Source: GCA-2718815 sp963578105
Lineage (GTDB): Bacteria > Planctomycetota > Planctomycetia > Pirellulales > Pirellulaceae
Reading direction: 5' to 3'
Assembly: GCA_963578105.1 (NCBI GenBank)
Contig: CAUZBP010000002.1
Location: 62,001-126,000 of the forward strand
DNA length: 64,000 nucleotides
Part shown: piece after piece, positions 9,306-18,015 of the stretch
Layout of the letters: each line of letters begins with the position of its first letter
Position numbering within the stretch: position 1 is the stretch's first letter
Translations under genes and position numbers: made by a program
The notes under the pieces: model-generated
What the model was told of the DNA's origin: nothing
The model's database searches: none
Seen by the model: only the letters and a program-made list of their open reading frames with translations

Positions 9306-9518
9306 ATGAAATCAACCGGATTGATCGAGTCGTGGAAGGACACTCCAGGCGATTGGGGCCCACTCTATCCATTCGTGGGTCACGAAATGGAAATGCTGCT
9401 CGCATGTGCAGCTGTTTGCCTGGCGTTTGTCATTTGGAAGTTTCGGGATGAACAGCGGCGGTACCGAAGTGAAGTCGATGGACTGCGTTCCGCCCGCCAA
9501 GCGAAGGAAGAGAATTAG
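9306..9518 (+). CDS. Small single-pass membrane protein between amt and the GS-family gene
   Basis: The 70-residue protein has one membrane segment (MEMLLACAAVCLAFVIWKF, about residues 28-46) after a short acidic/aromatic N-terminus (SWKDTPGDWGPLYPFVGHE) and a charged, probably helical tail (RDEQRRYRSEVDGLRSARQ). A GGAGAGGA lies about 4-11 bases before the ATG. Gaps to its neighbours are only 14 and 2 bases, which supports translation within an operon. I do not recognise a family. An accessory subunit of the transporter is one possibility, inferred from position alone. Confidence 0.75.
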   Translation: MKSTGLIESWKDTPGDWGPLYPFVGHEMEMLLACAAVCLAFVIWKFRDEQRRYRSEVDGLRSARQAKEEN

Positions 9519-9520
9519 CA

Positions 9521-10879
9521 ATGACAGACCGTAATGAAATCCGTTCTCGCTTGGATGAGGAGGGCATCGAATTTCTGCTCGTCCAGTTTGTTGACGTTCA
9601 CGGGACGGCCAAAGTGAAGATGGTCCCGGTCAGTAGCCTGGACGGTGCGATTGACGAGGGTGCAGGATTTGCCGGAGCAGCCGTGTGGGGTTTAGGGCAG
9701 GGACCTCACTCTCATGACATGCTGGCCCGCGTCGATTTAGACAGCTATACCCGACTGCCATGGTTGCCTAACACGGTTCGCTTCGCAGCCGATCTGTTCG
9801 TGGACGGAGAATCCTATCCTTTCTGTGCACGGACCAATCTGAAAAGAGTTCTGGCTGACGTTCGGGAGCGGGGCTATGTCTTTAATGTCGGTATGGAACC
9901 CGAACACTTTCTCGTCACCCGCAAAGAGGGTGGATCGATTGAGGTCTGGAATCCCGACGACGTCGACGACCTGTCCAAGCCTTGTTATGATTTTCGTTCC
10001 ATGGCTCCCGCCATGGACTACCTGCAGGAACTCACAACATCCCTGAACGAACTGGGCTGGGGTGTCTATCAGACAGATCACGAGGATGGCAATGGCCAAT
10101 ACGAGATCAATTTCGACTACGCTGATGCTTTGACTACGGCCGACCGCGTCACGTTCTTCAAGATGGCGACTTCTCAAATTGCTAAAAAATATGGCGCGAT
10201 TGCGACGCACATGCCTAAACCATTCAGCGACCGGACCGGCAGCGGCCTGCATGTGCACTTTCACCTGGCCGACGCTCAATCCGGCGAGGGTGTGTTTGAG
10301 GATTCCAGCGATAGTCGGGGTCTGGGGTGCTCTCCGCTGGCTTATCATTTTGTCGCCGGGGTACTCAAGCACGCTCGGGCTTTGTGTGCGGTTACCAGCC
10401 CCACGGTCAATTGCTACAAGCGGTTGAAACTTGGTGCCGGGCTCTATTCCAGCCGTTCCGGTTACACTTGGACGCCAGCGTTTATCACTTACGGCGACAA
10501 TAACCGCACGCAAATGATTCGCACGGCGGGGCCGGGGCACTTTGAGGACCGCACTGTATCGGCCGGGTGCAACCCGTACATGGCTCTGGCGGCATACGTG
10601 GCGGCAGGCATGGACGGTATTGAAAATCAACTGGACCCGGGCGATCCGAACTTGGGGAATATGTACGAGCGACCCCTGGCAGAAGTTTACGAACAGGGCA
10701 TCCGGATTCTGCCCCAATCTCTCCAGGAGTCCTTGAAAGAGTTGCGGGGCGACGAGGTGATCAAAGCGGCCCTGGGACCGGTTGCTGACGAGTTCATTGA
10801 GTTGAAAACTGCGGAATGGAATACCTATGACGGCCAGGTGACTTCATGGGAGTTAAACGAATATTTGACACGATTCTAA
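9521..10879 (+). CDS. Glutamine synthetase family enzyme (GlnT / gamma-glutamylmethylamide synthetase-like)
   Basis: This enzyme ligates glutamate to ammonia or an amine using ATP. The 452-residue protein carries the catalytic-domain hallmarks: FNVGMEPEHFLV (metal glutamate), YQTDHEDGNGQYEINFDYADALTTADRVTFFK, SGSGLHVHFHL with the conserved histidines written here as GSGLHVHFHL, NCYKRLKLGAG, and NRTQMIRTAGPGHFEDRTVSAGCNPYMALAA. Length and sequence are closer to the GlnT/GmaS branch than to GlnA. In methylotrophic bacteria a GmaS of this branch makes gamma-glutamylmethylamide from methylamine and is encoded near the same kind of four-subunit dehydrogenase that follows here. True glutamine synthetase activity cannot be excluded. 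Confidence 0.85.
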   Translation: MTDRNEIRSRLDEEGIEFLLVQFVDVHGTAKVKMVPVSSLDGAIDEGAGFAGAAVWGLGQGPHSHDMLARVDLDSYTRLPWLPNTVRFAADLFVDGESYPFCARTNLKRVLADVRERGYVFNVGMEPEHFLVTRKEGGSIEVWNPDDVDDLSKPCYDFRSMAPAMDYLQELTTSLNELGWGVYQTDHEDGNGQYEINFDYADALTTADRVTFFKMATSQIAKKYGAIATHMPKPFSDRTGSGLHVHFHLADAQSGEGVFEDSSDSRGLGCSPLAYHFVAGVLKHARALCAVTSPTVNCYKRLKLGAGLYSSRSGYTWTPAFITYGDNNRTQMIRTAGPGHFEDRTVSAGCNPYMALAAYVAAGMDGIENQLDPGDPNLGNMYERPLAEVYEQGIRILPQSLQESLKELRGDEVIKAALGPVADEFIELKTAEWNTYDGQVTSWELNEYLTRF

Positions 10880-11117
10880 AGATCGTGGTTTGGGTGTTCG
10901 AATCGTAGCTGTAGCGGAGGCAGTCATGTAACCTCGCTGACGGACACCGGTCAAGCGATTGGATTGGAAAATTGCAACCGGTGCGGAGCGAAGATTCCTT
11001 TTTGGCATCGACGTTCTTTGTGTTTTCGATCAAAATAGAACCTGGAAAATGTTAGTCTGAAACAGTTTTCCATACTTCCGTACCACCCTGCCTCAGCGTT
11101 TCACGCCCAACCTCGAT

Positions 11118-12362
11118 ATGCCTTACCGACTGCTCCGCTTTGCTCTCCAATCGAAATATTCTGAACCGCGCATGTTTCGCAGTCCCGAACGGCTGCAGGA
11201 TGAATACGACGTGGTCATCATTGGAGGTGGTGGACACGGCCTGGCGGCGGCCTACTATTTAGCCCACGAACACAACATCACCAACGTGGCGGTGCTTGAA
11301 AAAGGCTACCTGGGTGGTGGTGGCACCGGTCGGAACACGGCCATTGTGCGGTCCAATTATCTGACACCCGAAGGTGCCCGCTTCTACCAGGCCAGTCTGG
11401 AATTATTTCAGGACCTTTCGCGTCAACTTGACTACAACCTTTTCTACTCCGAACGAGGCCACTTTACACTGGCTCATTCGCCCGCCTCTCTGCGTACCCA
11501 GAGATGGCGCGCTGAAGTAAATAAGCAGTTGGGCATCGACAGCGAGATGGTCGACACGGCTTTCATTCAGCGCAAAATTCCCGAGATCGACATCACGTGT
11601 GGCGGGCATCAAGCGCCTATCTATGGGGCCCTGTATCATCCACCCGGGGCGATCGCTCGTCATGACGCGGTGGCCTGGGCCTATGCGAGGGGTGCTGACC
11701 AACGGGGCGTGGAAATACACCAACAGACGGCGGTGACGGATATTGAAGTACGGGACGGAAAGGTTGCGGGAGTTCACACGGATAAAGGATTTGTTAAGAC
11801 CCGAAAAGTTCTTTCCGCGGTTGCGGGTTGGACCACGCATATCACAGACATGGTAGGGATTCGCACGCCCTTGGTAATTCATCCGTTGCAGGCGATGGTC
11901 AGCGAGCCGTTGAAGCCCTGGTTGAATCACATTGTTGTGTCGGCCAGCCTGCATCTTTATGTCAGCCAGTCCTCACGAGGCGAATTGGTAGCCGGTGGAT
12001 CTCTCGACCCTTATGAATTAATTTCAAGCCGGTCCACGCTCGAATTTGCTGAGGGTCTCGGGGGACATATGCTGGACCTGTTTCCCTGCCTGGGTGACAT
12101 CAAAGTGCTTCGTCAATGGGCCGGTCTCTGCGACATGACTCCGGATTTTTCTCCAGTGATGGGAACCACGCCGATTGGCGGGTTTTACATTGACGCGGGT
12201 TGGGGTACGTGGGGATTCAAGGCCACGCCAATCTCCGGGAACACGATGGCCTGGACTGTCGCACGAGACCAAGACCATGAACTGATCAAGGTGTTCAAGC
12301 TGTCGCGATTCACTGATTTTGCCTTGGTCGGAGAAAAAGGAGCCGCATCGGTCGGACATTAG
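11118..12362 (+). CDS. soxB: Sarcosine oxidase / N-methylglutamate dehydrogenase beta-type subunit
   Basis: This flavoprotein subunit oxidises an N-methyl amino acid. The 414-residue protein has the FAD-binding motif YDVVIIGGGGHGLAAAYYLA at about residues 30-49, then VLEKGYLGGGGTGRNTAIVRSNYL, which is typical of heterotetrameric SoxB, and the C-terminal MTPDFSPVMGTTPIGGFYIDAGWGTWGFKATP. Its N-terminus (MPYRLLRFALQ) also matches SoxB. It is followed by delta, alpha and gamma genes with gaps of 21, 4 and 13 bases, the standard soxBDAG order. The N-methylglutamate dehydrogenase mgdABCD has the same architecture, so the substrate is uncertain. Confidence 0.93.
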   Translation: MPYRLLRFALQSKYSEPRMFRSPERLQDEYDVVIIGGGGHGLAAAYYLAHEHNITNVAVLEKGYLGGGGTGRNTAIVRSNYLTPEGARFYQASLELFQDLSRQLDYNLFYSERGHFTLAHSPASLRTQRWRAEVNKQLGIDSEMVDTAFIQRKIPEIDITCGGHQAPIYGALYHPPGAIARHDAVAWAYARGADQRGVEIHQQTAVTDIEVRDGKVAGVHTDKGFVKTRKVLSAVAGWTTHITDMVGIRTPLVIHPLQAMVSEPLKPWLNHIVVSASLHLYVSQSSRGELVAGGSLDPYELISSRSTLEFAEGLGGHMLDLFPCLGDIKVLRQWAGLCDMTPDFSPVMGTTPIGGFYIDAGWGTWGFKATPISGNTMAWTVARDQDHELIKVFKLSRFTDFALVGEKGAASVGH

Positions 12363-12383
12363 TTTCAGATCGTCTTACTTGTC

Positions 12384-12653
12384 ATGAAGATTCTCACTTG
12401 CCCCGTCAACGGTCCTCGCCCTCTGCAAGAATTTCAGTATGGTGGCGAGTTGCGCGAAATGCCGGATCCTGATCAGGCAAACGACAGTGGCTGGGCCGAT
12501 TACGTCTTCCATCGGTCGGGTGAGCCGGCCATCAAGCGAGAGTGGTGGTACCATCTTCCCAGCGGCATTTGGTTTGTCGCCGAACGTGACAATCGCTTGG
12601 ATGAAATTGTGCGGACGTATCTTTACGACGCCAAGCGAGAGATAGGAAAGTAG
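12384..12653 (+). CDS. soxD: Sarcosine oxidase delta-type subunit, variant with reduced zinc site
   Basis: This is the small zinc-binding subunit of the complex, 89 residues long. It starts MKILTCPVNGPRPLQEFQYGGE and contains ADYVFHRSG, REWWYHLPSGIWFVAERD and DEIVRTYLYD. In the classical corynebacterial SoxD zinc is held by two cysteines of a CxxC pair, a histidine and a further cysteine. Here the first cysteine (Cys6) and the histidine (His57) remain, but the partner cysteines are replaced (Asn9, and no Cys after the His). It sits in the exact operon position for delta. Structure and zinc content are inference. Confidence 0.88.
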   Translation: MKILTCPVNGPRPLQEFQYGGELREMPDPDQANDSGWADYVFHRSGEPAIKREWWYHLPSGIWFVAERDNRLDEIVRTYLYDAKREIGK

Positions 12654-12657
12654 CATT

Positions 12658-15561
12658 GTGAACCAGCGTCTACCTCCACAACCGGGTGAGTGGATCGACC
12701 GCTCCCAGCCGATCTCCTTTCGCTTTGAAGGGGGTGACTATCAGGGATACTGCGGTGACCTGATCAGTTCGGCTCTCTGGGCCAATGGTGTCCACATGCA
12801 GGGTCGTAGCTTCAAATACCATCGGCCGCGCGGTATCTACAGCCTGGCCGGACACGATGCCAATGCGGTCTTCGAGGACGAAACCAAGACGAATATCCGA
12901 GGCGACCTGGTAGGTTTGCGATCAGGAATGGATTTGCGGGCCGTCAACACTAAAGGGGGTCTGCATCATGACCGGCTGAGTATTGTCGATCGATTCAGCA
13001 AACTGATGCCGGTGGGGTTCTATTACAAAGCGTTTCATACTCCGCGGTGGCTGTTTCCCCACTATGAAAAACAGATCCGCCAGATTGCGGGCCTGGGAGC
13101 CATCCGGGCCGGGCAAACGGCCCAACTGACACCAAAGGACTACGGGTTTTGCCAAGTCCTGGTGGTGGGTGCTGGTCCTTCCGGATTGTCTGCGGCGTTG
13201 GCGGTCGCGGACCAAGGAGTCGATGTGCTTCTTGTGGATGAACATGCTCACCTGGGGGGCAGCCTGACCTGGCAATCCGGTGGTGATGAAAAATCGCAAG
13301 AACTTTGTCAGGAATTGGTGAACCTGGCACAGGCACATCAACACATCACCGTGCGTACAAAAACTCAAGTCGCCGGATGCTATGCTGATCTGTGGGTGGC
13401 ACTGGTTGATGACGTGCGGCTCACCAAGTTGCGGGCGCAGGCAATGGTGGTGGCCTCCGGTGTGATAGAACAGCCGGCTGTGTTCGGTAACAACGATCTT
13501 CCGGGGGTGATGCTGGCCTCGGCCGCACAGCGGCTGATTCATCTTTATGCTGTGAAACCCTGGCAGCAATGTGTGGCCTTGGTTGCCAACAGTGACGGCT
13601 ATCGCGCGGTTCTTGATCTGCACCGAGCCGGGAGTTCGGTGGCGGCCGTGGTCGATTTGCGTGACGATGCGGGCGATTGTCGTTTTGCCGCCCAGGTACA
13701 CCAGCTGGGCATGCGCGTCCTTATGGGTTCAATGATCTACGAAGCGGTGCCGGGAGCCGGCAAGAGGTCGATTCGGGGAGCGGTGGTGTGTCCGCTGGGT
13801 GCGGATGGACGTCTCCGGGAAAATCAAAGTCAGGTGATCGACTGTGACGGGATTGCCATGAGTGTCGGTTGGGCACCGGCCGGGGCGCCTCTTTATCAGG
13901 TGGGCGGAAAATTTTCCTACGACACGACGGTGGAACAACTGGTGCCTCGAGAAATGCCCGACAATGTTTTTGCCGCAGGGCGGGTTCGCGGTGTCTTTGG
14001 GCTGGACGAGCGTCTGACGGATGGTCGTCGCGCAGGACTAGAGGTGGCACGAAAGCTGGGTCATGGCAGTAATGAGTTGCCAGAGAAAATTTCTGTCACG
14101 GGCCCAGCACCGAGCCATCCCTACCCTGTTTTTCGACACGCGAAGAAAAAGAATTTCATCGATCTAGACGAAGACCTGCATTTCATCGATCTGGTCAACG
14201 CTCACCAGGAAGGTTTTGATAACATTGAACTGATCAAGCGCTATTCCACCGTGGGGATGGGACCCAGTCAAGGAAAGATTGCCAACATGAACTCGGTTCG
14301 TGTTCTGGCACGGTTGAATGACAAATCGATCGATCAGACTGGCACCACGACTTCGCGGCCTTTTTATCAACCGGTTTCACTCGAGCATCTGGCAGGTCGG
14401 CGATTTCATCCTCTGAGACGGACACCGATGCATCGTTGGCATCTGGAGGCGCATGCCGAGTTTGTCCACGTCGGATCCTGGTTACGGCCCGAATATTATG
14501 CGGTAGCAGGCCAAGATCGTGAAACCAGCATTCTTCAGGAAGCCAGCCACGTTCGGGAATACGCCGGTCTGATGGATGTCAGCACGCTGGGAAAAATTGA
14601 GGTGGCTGGACCGGATGCCGTGAGTTTTTTGGAACGTATTTATACGGGTCGATTTGCGAAACAAAACACCGGTAAACTGAGATACGTTTTGGCCTGTGAC
14701 GAGATGGGAGTTGTGATCGACGATGGCATTGCTGTCCGCTTGTCTGACAACCATTTCTATGTGACAGCCACCACGTCGGGCGCAGCAGATTTCTATCGAG
14801 AAATGCAGCGTTGGGCGCTGATTTGGGACATGGATGTGCAATTGGTCGACGTGACCGGACACATCGCCGCTATGAATCTGGCGGGGCCCCAATCGCGAGA
14901 GGTTCTCCAAAAGTTGACCAGCGTGGATGTGTCGCCCGAAGGTTTTCCTTTCCTGGGTGTTCGTCGGGGAGAGGTGGCTGGTATACCTGCCAGCTTGATG
15001 CGTGTTGGTTTTGTCGGTGAACTGGGATATGAGATTCATGTGCCGGCCGGTCATGCCGCACACGTTTGGACGGAGATCATGAGGGCAGGTGCGAGCAGTA
15101 AGATTCGGCCATTTGGTGTTGAGGCGCAACGCCTGTTACGTCTTGAAAAAGGACATTTAATTGTGGGGCAGGATACGGATGCTCTCACGAATCCGTATGA
15201 GGCGAACATGGCTTGGGCCGTCGCCCGCAAGAAACAGTTTTTTGTGGGGCAACGGACACTTCAGGTCCTCAATGAGCGTCCTTTGACTCGCAAATTGGTG
15301 GGTGTCAAGATGGCTCCGGGTTACAGGGGACCCTTTCCTGAGGAGTGCCACCTGATCATTGAACAGGGAGAAATGATCGGCCGTGTCACGAGCTTTGCGC
15401 CCCGGTCGACACTCGGTTATGGTCTGGGGCTGGTGTTCGTGCATCCCGACTGGTCGGAAGCGGGCACGAAAGTTTGTATCTGCGTGGACCGAGGAGCCAA
15501 GATCGAGGCAGAAATTACTTCCACTCCGTTTTACGATCCGGACGACCTAAGACAGAAGTGA
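12658..15561 (+). CDS. soxA: Sarcosine oxidase / N-methylglutamate dehydrogenase alpha-type subunit
   Basis: This 967-residue subunit carries NAD binding and, through its C-terminal aminomethyltransferase-like half, transfers the methyl-derived carbon to tetrahydrofolate. From the N-terminus it shows the SoxA lead domain (GRSFKYHRPRGIYSLAG), a dinucleotide-binding domain (VLVVGAGPSGLSAALAVADQ near residue 163, VVASGVIEQP, FAAGRVRGVFG), and after about residue 570 a GcvT-like region (GLMDVSTLGKIEVAGPDA, VGFVGELGYEIHVPAG, ALTNPYEANMAWAV, GYGLGLVFVHPDW). It begins with GTG at 12658, four bases after the delta gene. Full length suggests a working enzyme. Confidence 0.93.
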   Translation: MNQRLPPQPGEWIDRSQPISFRFEGGDYQGYCGDLISSALWANGVHMQGRSFKYHRPRGIYSLAGHDANAVFEDETKTNIRGDLVGLRSGMDLRAVNTKGGLHHDRLSIVDRFSKLMPVGFYYKAFHTPRWLFPHYEKQIRQIAGLGAIRAGQTAQLTPKDYGFCQVLVVGAGPSGLSAALAVADQGVDVLLVDEHAHLGGSLTWQSGGDEKSQELCQELVNLAQAHQHITVRTKTQVAGCYADLWVALVDDVRLTKLRAQAMVVASGVIEQPAVFGNNDLPGVMLASAAQRLIHLYAVKPWQQCVALVANSDGYRAVLDLHRAGSSVAAVVDLRDDAGDCRFAAQVHQLGMRVLMGSMIYEAVPGAGKRSIRGAVVCPLGADGRLRENQSQVIDCDGIAMSVGWAPAGAPLYQVGGKFSYDTTVEQLVPREMPDNVFAAGRVRGVFGLDERLTDGRRAGLEVARKLGHGSNELPEKISVTGPAPSHPYPVFRHAKKKNFIDLDEDLHFIDLVNAHQEGFDNIELIKRYSTVGMGPSQGKIANMNSVRVLARLNDKSIDQTGTTTSRPFYQPVSLEHLAGRRFHPLRRTPMHRWHLEAHAEFVHVGSWLRPEYYAVAGQDRETSILQEASHVREYAGLMDVSTLGKIEVAGPDAVSFLERIYTGRFAKQNTGKLRYVLACDEMGVVIDDGIAVRLSDNHFYVTATTSGAADFYREMQRWALIWDMDVQLVDVTGHIAAMNLAGPQSREVLQKLTSVDVSPEGFPFLGVRRGEVAGIPASLMRVGFVGELGYEIHVPAGHAAHVWTEIMRAGASSKIRPFGVEAQRLLRLEKGHLIVGQDTDALTNPYEANMAWAVARKKQFFVGQRTLQVLNERPLTRKLVGVKMAPGYRGPFPEECHLIIEQGEMIGRVTSFAPRSTLGYGLGLVFVHPDWSEAGTKVCICVDRGAKIEAEITSTPFYDPDDLRQK

Positions 15562-15574
15562 GCGGACGAGCCAG

Positions 15575-16198
15575 ATGTCACCAGCTATACCACGTACCAG
15601 TCCGATCGAACATTTGCTGAACGGTGTTACCCGGGTAGGACCCCGGCAGACCGAGGTCCGACTCGCCAGTCCATGGACGGATGGTCCCCCTGATAATGCG
15701 GCTTTGCAGAACTTATTCCTGGGCGACCTTTCCAGCAGTACAACCAAGGTTGGCGTGAAGGGCCCCCGGGCCGCTTCATTTCTTGAGTCGCAAGGAGTGC
15801 AATTGCCGGCTGAAGTCTATGCGACCGTCGCCTATGGAGTCGAGGGGCTGGTGGCGAAGCTTGCCGAGCAGGAATTTATTCTGGAAACAACGGCCAAAGA
15901 CAGGGTCTTTGATCCGTTGGAAAATGGACTGAGTGAGGCACCTGCGGGGTTACTTCGGGTCGAACATCAGGAGGCAACATTTCTTTTGTGTGGTCGGCGG
16001 GCGAATGAGGTCATGTCACAGGTCTGTGCAATCGACATGTCTCAAGTGCATCCGGGGACACTCGTTCTGACCCGGGCTGCGGTGACTTCCTGTGCCATTC
16101 TGCGTGAACCGTGGCCAGAAGTGTTAGCTTATCGGATTTGGGTCGATGCCAGTCTGGCGGAATATCTTTGGGAAACACTCTCGACGATCATCGGGTAA
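15575..16198 (+). CDS. soxG: Sarcosine oxidase gamma-type subunit
   Basis: The 207-residue protein completes the heterotetramer. SoxG is a short GcvT-related subunit that helps shape the folate-side channel. Sequence similarity is weaker, as usual for gamma, but SPIEHLLNG, LGDLSSSTTKVGVKGPRAASFLESQGVQLP and the C-terminal LREPWPEVLAYRIWVDASLAEYLWETL fit the family. It starts 13 bases after the alpha gene and ends the cluster; the next gene begins about 190 bases on behind its own repeat-containing upstream region. Confidence 0.85.
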   Translation: MSPAIPRTSPIEHLLNGVTRVGPRQTEVRLASPWTDGPPDNAALQNLFLGDLSSSTTKVGVKGPRAASFLESQGVQLPAEVYATVAYGVEGLVAKLAEQEFILETTAKDRVFDPLENGLSEAPAGLLRVEHQEATFLLCGRRANEVMSQVCAIDMSQVHPGTLVLTRAAVTSCAILREPWPEVLAYRIWVDASLAEYLWETLSTIIG

Positions 16199-16263
16199 CT
16201 TACCGCAAGGCGGTTCACCCCGGCACGAGGGTATCGGCAGCGGATTTCAGGGCACTAGGCGTA

Positions 16264-16313
16264 GTTCCTGCTTTTGTACACAATCATTGTTCCTGCTTTT
16301 GTACACAATCATT
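16264..16313. repeat. Perfect 25-bp tandem duplication containing TTGTACACAA
   Basis: Bases 16264-16288 are repeated exactly and immediately at 16289-16313. Each copy contains TTGTACACAA, an inverted TTGT/ACAA pair around two bases, resembling the operator half-sites of FadR-type GntR regulators. The pair lies 78 bases before the start of the aldolase gene, where two operators on nearly the same helical face could sit. Regulation is inferred; the duplication is directly visible. Confidence 0.8.
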
Positions 16314-16390
16314 CACACTGATTGACGGATGCAGTTTCCCGTTTCCAAGACACCGGATGATGCAATCAAGTGGTAGCGAAGGAGGTTTCA

Positions 16391-17161
16391 GTGAGGCGCA
16401 GCAGAACGATACAAAAATTACGGAACGACGAACTTGTGCGTATTTGCGGAATGGGACACTACATTCCACCTTACATCCGACACGCAAAAGAATACGGTTA
16501 CGACTGCATCTGGCTTGATTTGGAACATCGGGCCATGGATACCCGGGAAATTCAGGCATTGCTTGCTTTTTTCCATCTATACGATGTTGATTGCCTGCTA
16601 CGACCGCCAACCTTGGAAAAAAGCCGTCTGTATCGTTATTTCGAAGATGGTGCGTCAGGTCTGATGATTCCCCACGTCTCCACGGCTGAAAAGGCACAGC
16701 AATTGGTGCAGGCGGTCAAATTTCCACCGCTTGGCGACCGTGGTATCGATGCCGCTGGTTTGGATGCAGACTTCAGTCTTCCGGATCATGCCGCCTACAC
16801 GCAGGAAGCGAACCGCGAAACGTTTCTTGTGGTACAGATTGAAACTCCTGAAGCGGTGGAGAACGTGGATGAAATTGCAGCCGTCGAAGGCGTCGACGGT
16901 TTGTTTTTGGGTCCCGGCGACCTTGGTATCAGGATCAGCAATCAACCAACGTGTGGCTTGACGGTGGAGATCGCGCGTCAAAAAATTGCGGACGCCTGCC
17001 AGAAACACGGTAAGGCCTGGGGGCAGCCGGCAGGCACGCTGGAACTGTTGCAACAACTTCATGCACAGGGCGCACGGCTACTGGCGCAAGGGGGGGACTT
17101 CCAGGGTGTCATGAAGATACTTGAAGAATGTTCGCGGAATTTTGATGAAGTTGATCGGTAG
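16391..17161 (+). CDS. HpcH/HpaI family aldolase
   Basis: The protein belongs to the HpcH/HpaI class II aldolases, which cleave 2-oxo-hydroxy acids such as 4-hydroxy-2-oxo-heptanedioate or 2-keto-3-deoxy sugar acids to pyruvate and an aldehyde. Core motifs are YGYDCIWLDLEHRAMD, GASGLMIPHVSTAEKAQQLV, VVQIETPEAVENVDEIAAVEGVDGLFLGPGDLGI (metal-binding glutamate and aspartate). I start it at the GTG at 16391 because AAGGAGG lies five bases upstream; the frame continues up to 16370. It has its own upstream region with a duplicated candidate operator. It converges with an SDR gene, and both could act in sugar-acid breakdown. Confidence 0.88.
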   Translation: MRRSRTIQKLRNDELVRICGMGHYIPPYIRHAKEYGYDCIWLDLEHRAMDTREIQALLAFFHLYDVDCLLRPPTLEKSRLYRYFEDGASGLMIPHVSTAEKAQQLVQAVKFPPLGDRGIDAAGLDADFSLPDHAAYTQEANRETFLVVQIETPEAVENVDEIAAVEGVDGLFLGPGDLGIRISNQPTCGLTVEIARQKIADACQKHGKAWGQPAGTLELLQQLHAQGARLLAQGGDFQGVMKILEECSRNFDEVDR

Positions 17162-17202
17162 CAGCTGATCGGTTGTCGGGCCGGTTGATACCTTCTTGCT
17201 GT

Positions 17203-18015
17203 TCAGACTCCGTCGAAAGCGGAAAATCCCCCGTCGATGGGGATGACGGCTCCCGTGACAAACGTGGCCTCGTCGGACAGGAGCCAGAGGACTGCGCCGG
17301 TGACTTCCTGCGGGTCACCGAACCGACCCATGGGGACGTTCTGCAGGATGGCTTCTCCCCGGGAGGTCAGCTCCTGCGAGTTTTTCTGCAGTAGCAAGAA
17401 GCGATTCTGTTCGGTGATCATGAATCCGGGTGCAATGGCGTTCACTCGAATCTTCGAAGAGTGTTCCTGTGCCATGTGAACCGCTAACCACTGTGTAAAG
17501 CTGTTTGCCGCTGCTTTTCCGTTCGAATAGGCCAGCGCACGTGAGAGAGGGAGCCCACCGCCGACCGAGGTGATGTTGACGATCGCTCCGGCTTCTTTTT
17601 GGGCAAACAGTCGACCGATTGCCTGGGACGGGATGACGGCGCTCAGGTAGTTAAGGTCCATGATCCTGCGGGTGGCTTCGGGATCGATATCAAAGAACTT
17701 CAAATCTTCCGAAGTTGTGGTACTTGGATGACTACCACCGGCACCGTTGACCAGAAATTCGATCGAACCGAAATGCTCGACAGTTTTTGTGACGGCTTTT
17801 GCGACACTCGATTTTGACACAACATCGCACTCGACTGCCAAAGTACTGCCGCTGCTGTATTGGTTCAACTCGTCGGCCCTCTCCTGCGCTGCTGAGGCCG
17901 AGATATCCCAGATGGCCACACCAGCTCCGGTGGCGACGAGAGCGTGTGCGATCTGTCCACCGAGTGCACCCCCGGCACCCGTCACAACGGCAGTTTTTCC
18001 ATTGAAGTCGTACAT
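17203..18015 (-). CDS. Short-chain dehydrogenase/reductase (D-fructuronate/mannonate type)
   Basis: The 270-residue classical SDR has the cofactor motif TGAGGALGG near residue 12, the NGAGG variant of NNAG at about residue 90, a catalytic Ser/Tyr/Lys arrangement (NITSVGGG then AYSNGKAAANSFTQ) and the C-terminal VTGAVIPIDGGFSAFDGV. The asparagine-rich INGAGG and PEATRRIMDLNY region is reminiscent of fructuronate/mannonate-type SDRs, which would fit uronic-acid use beside the aldolase. Substrate is not certain. Its upstream region contains several palindromes. Confidence 0.85.
   Translation of the reverse strand: MYDFNGKTAVVTGAGGALGGQIAHALVATGAGVAIWDISASAAQERADELNQYSSGSTLAVECDVVSKSSVAKAVTKTVEHFGSIEFLVNGAGGSHPSTTTSEDLKFFDIDPEATRRIMDLNYLSAVIPSQAIGRLFAQKEAGAIVNITSVGGGLPLSRALAYSNGKAAANSFTQWLAVHMAQEHSSKIRVNAIAPGFMITEQNRFLLLQKNSQELTSRGEAILQNVPMGRFGDPQEVTGAVLWLLSDEATFVTGAVIPIDGGFSAFDGV

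Noticed and set aside
9737..10717. 326-residue antisense frame
   Set aside because: It lies fully opposite the glutamine-synthetase-family gene and only mirrors its codon bias.
10880..10920. TTCGAATC sequence resembling a tRNA T loop
   Set aside because: There is no pairing stem of the right length and no cloverleaf in the flanking bases.
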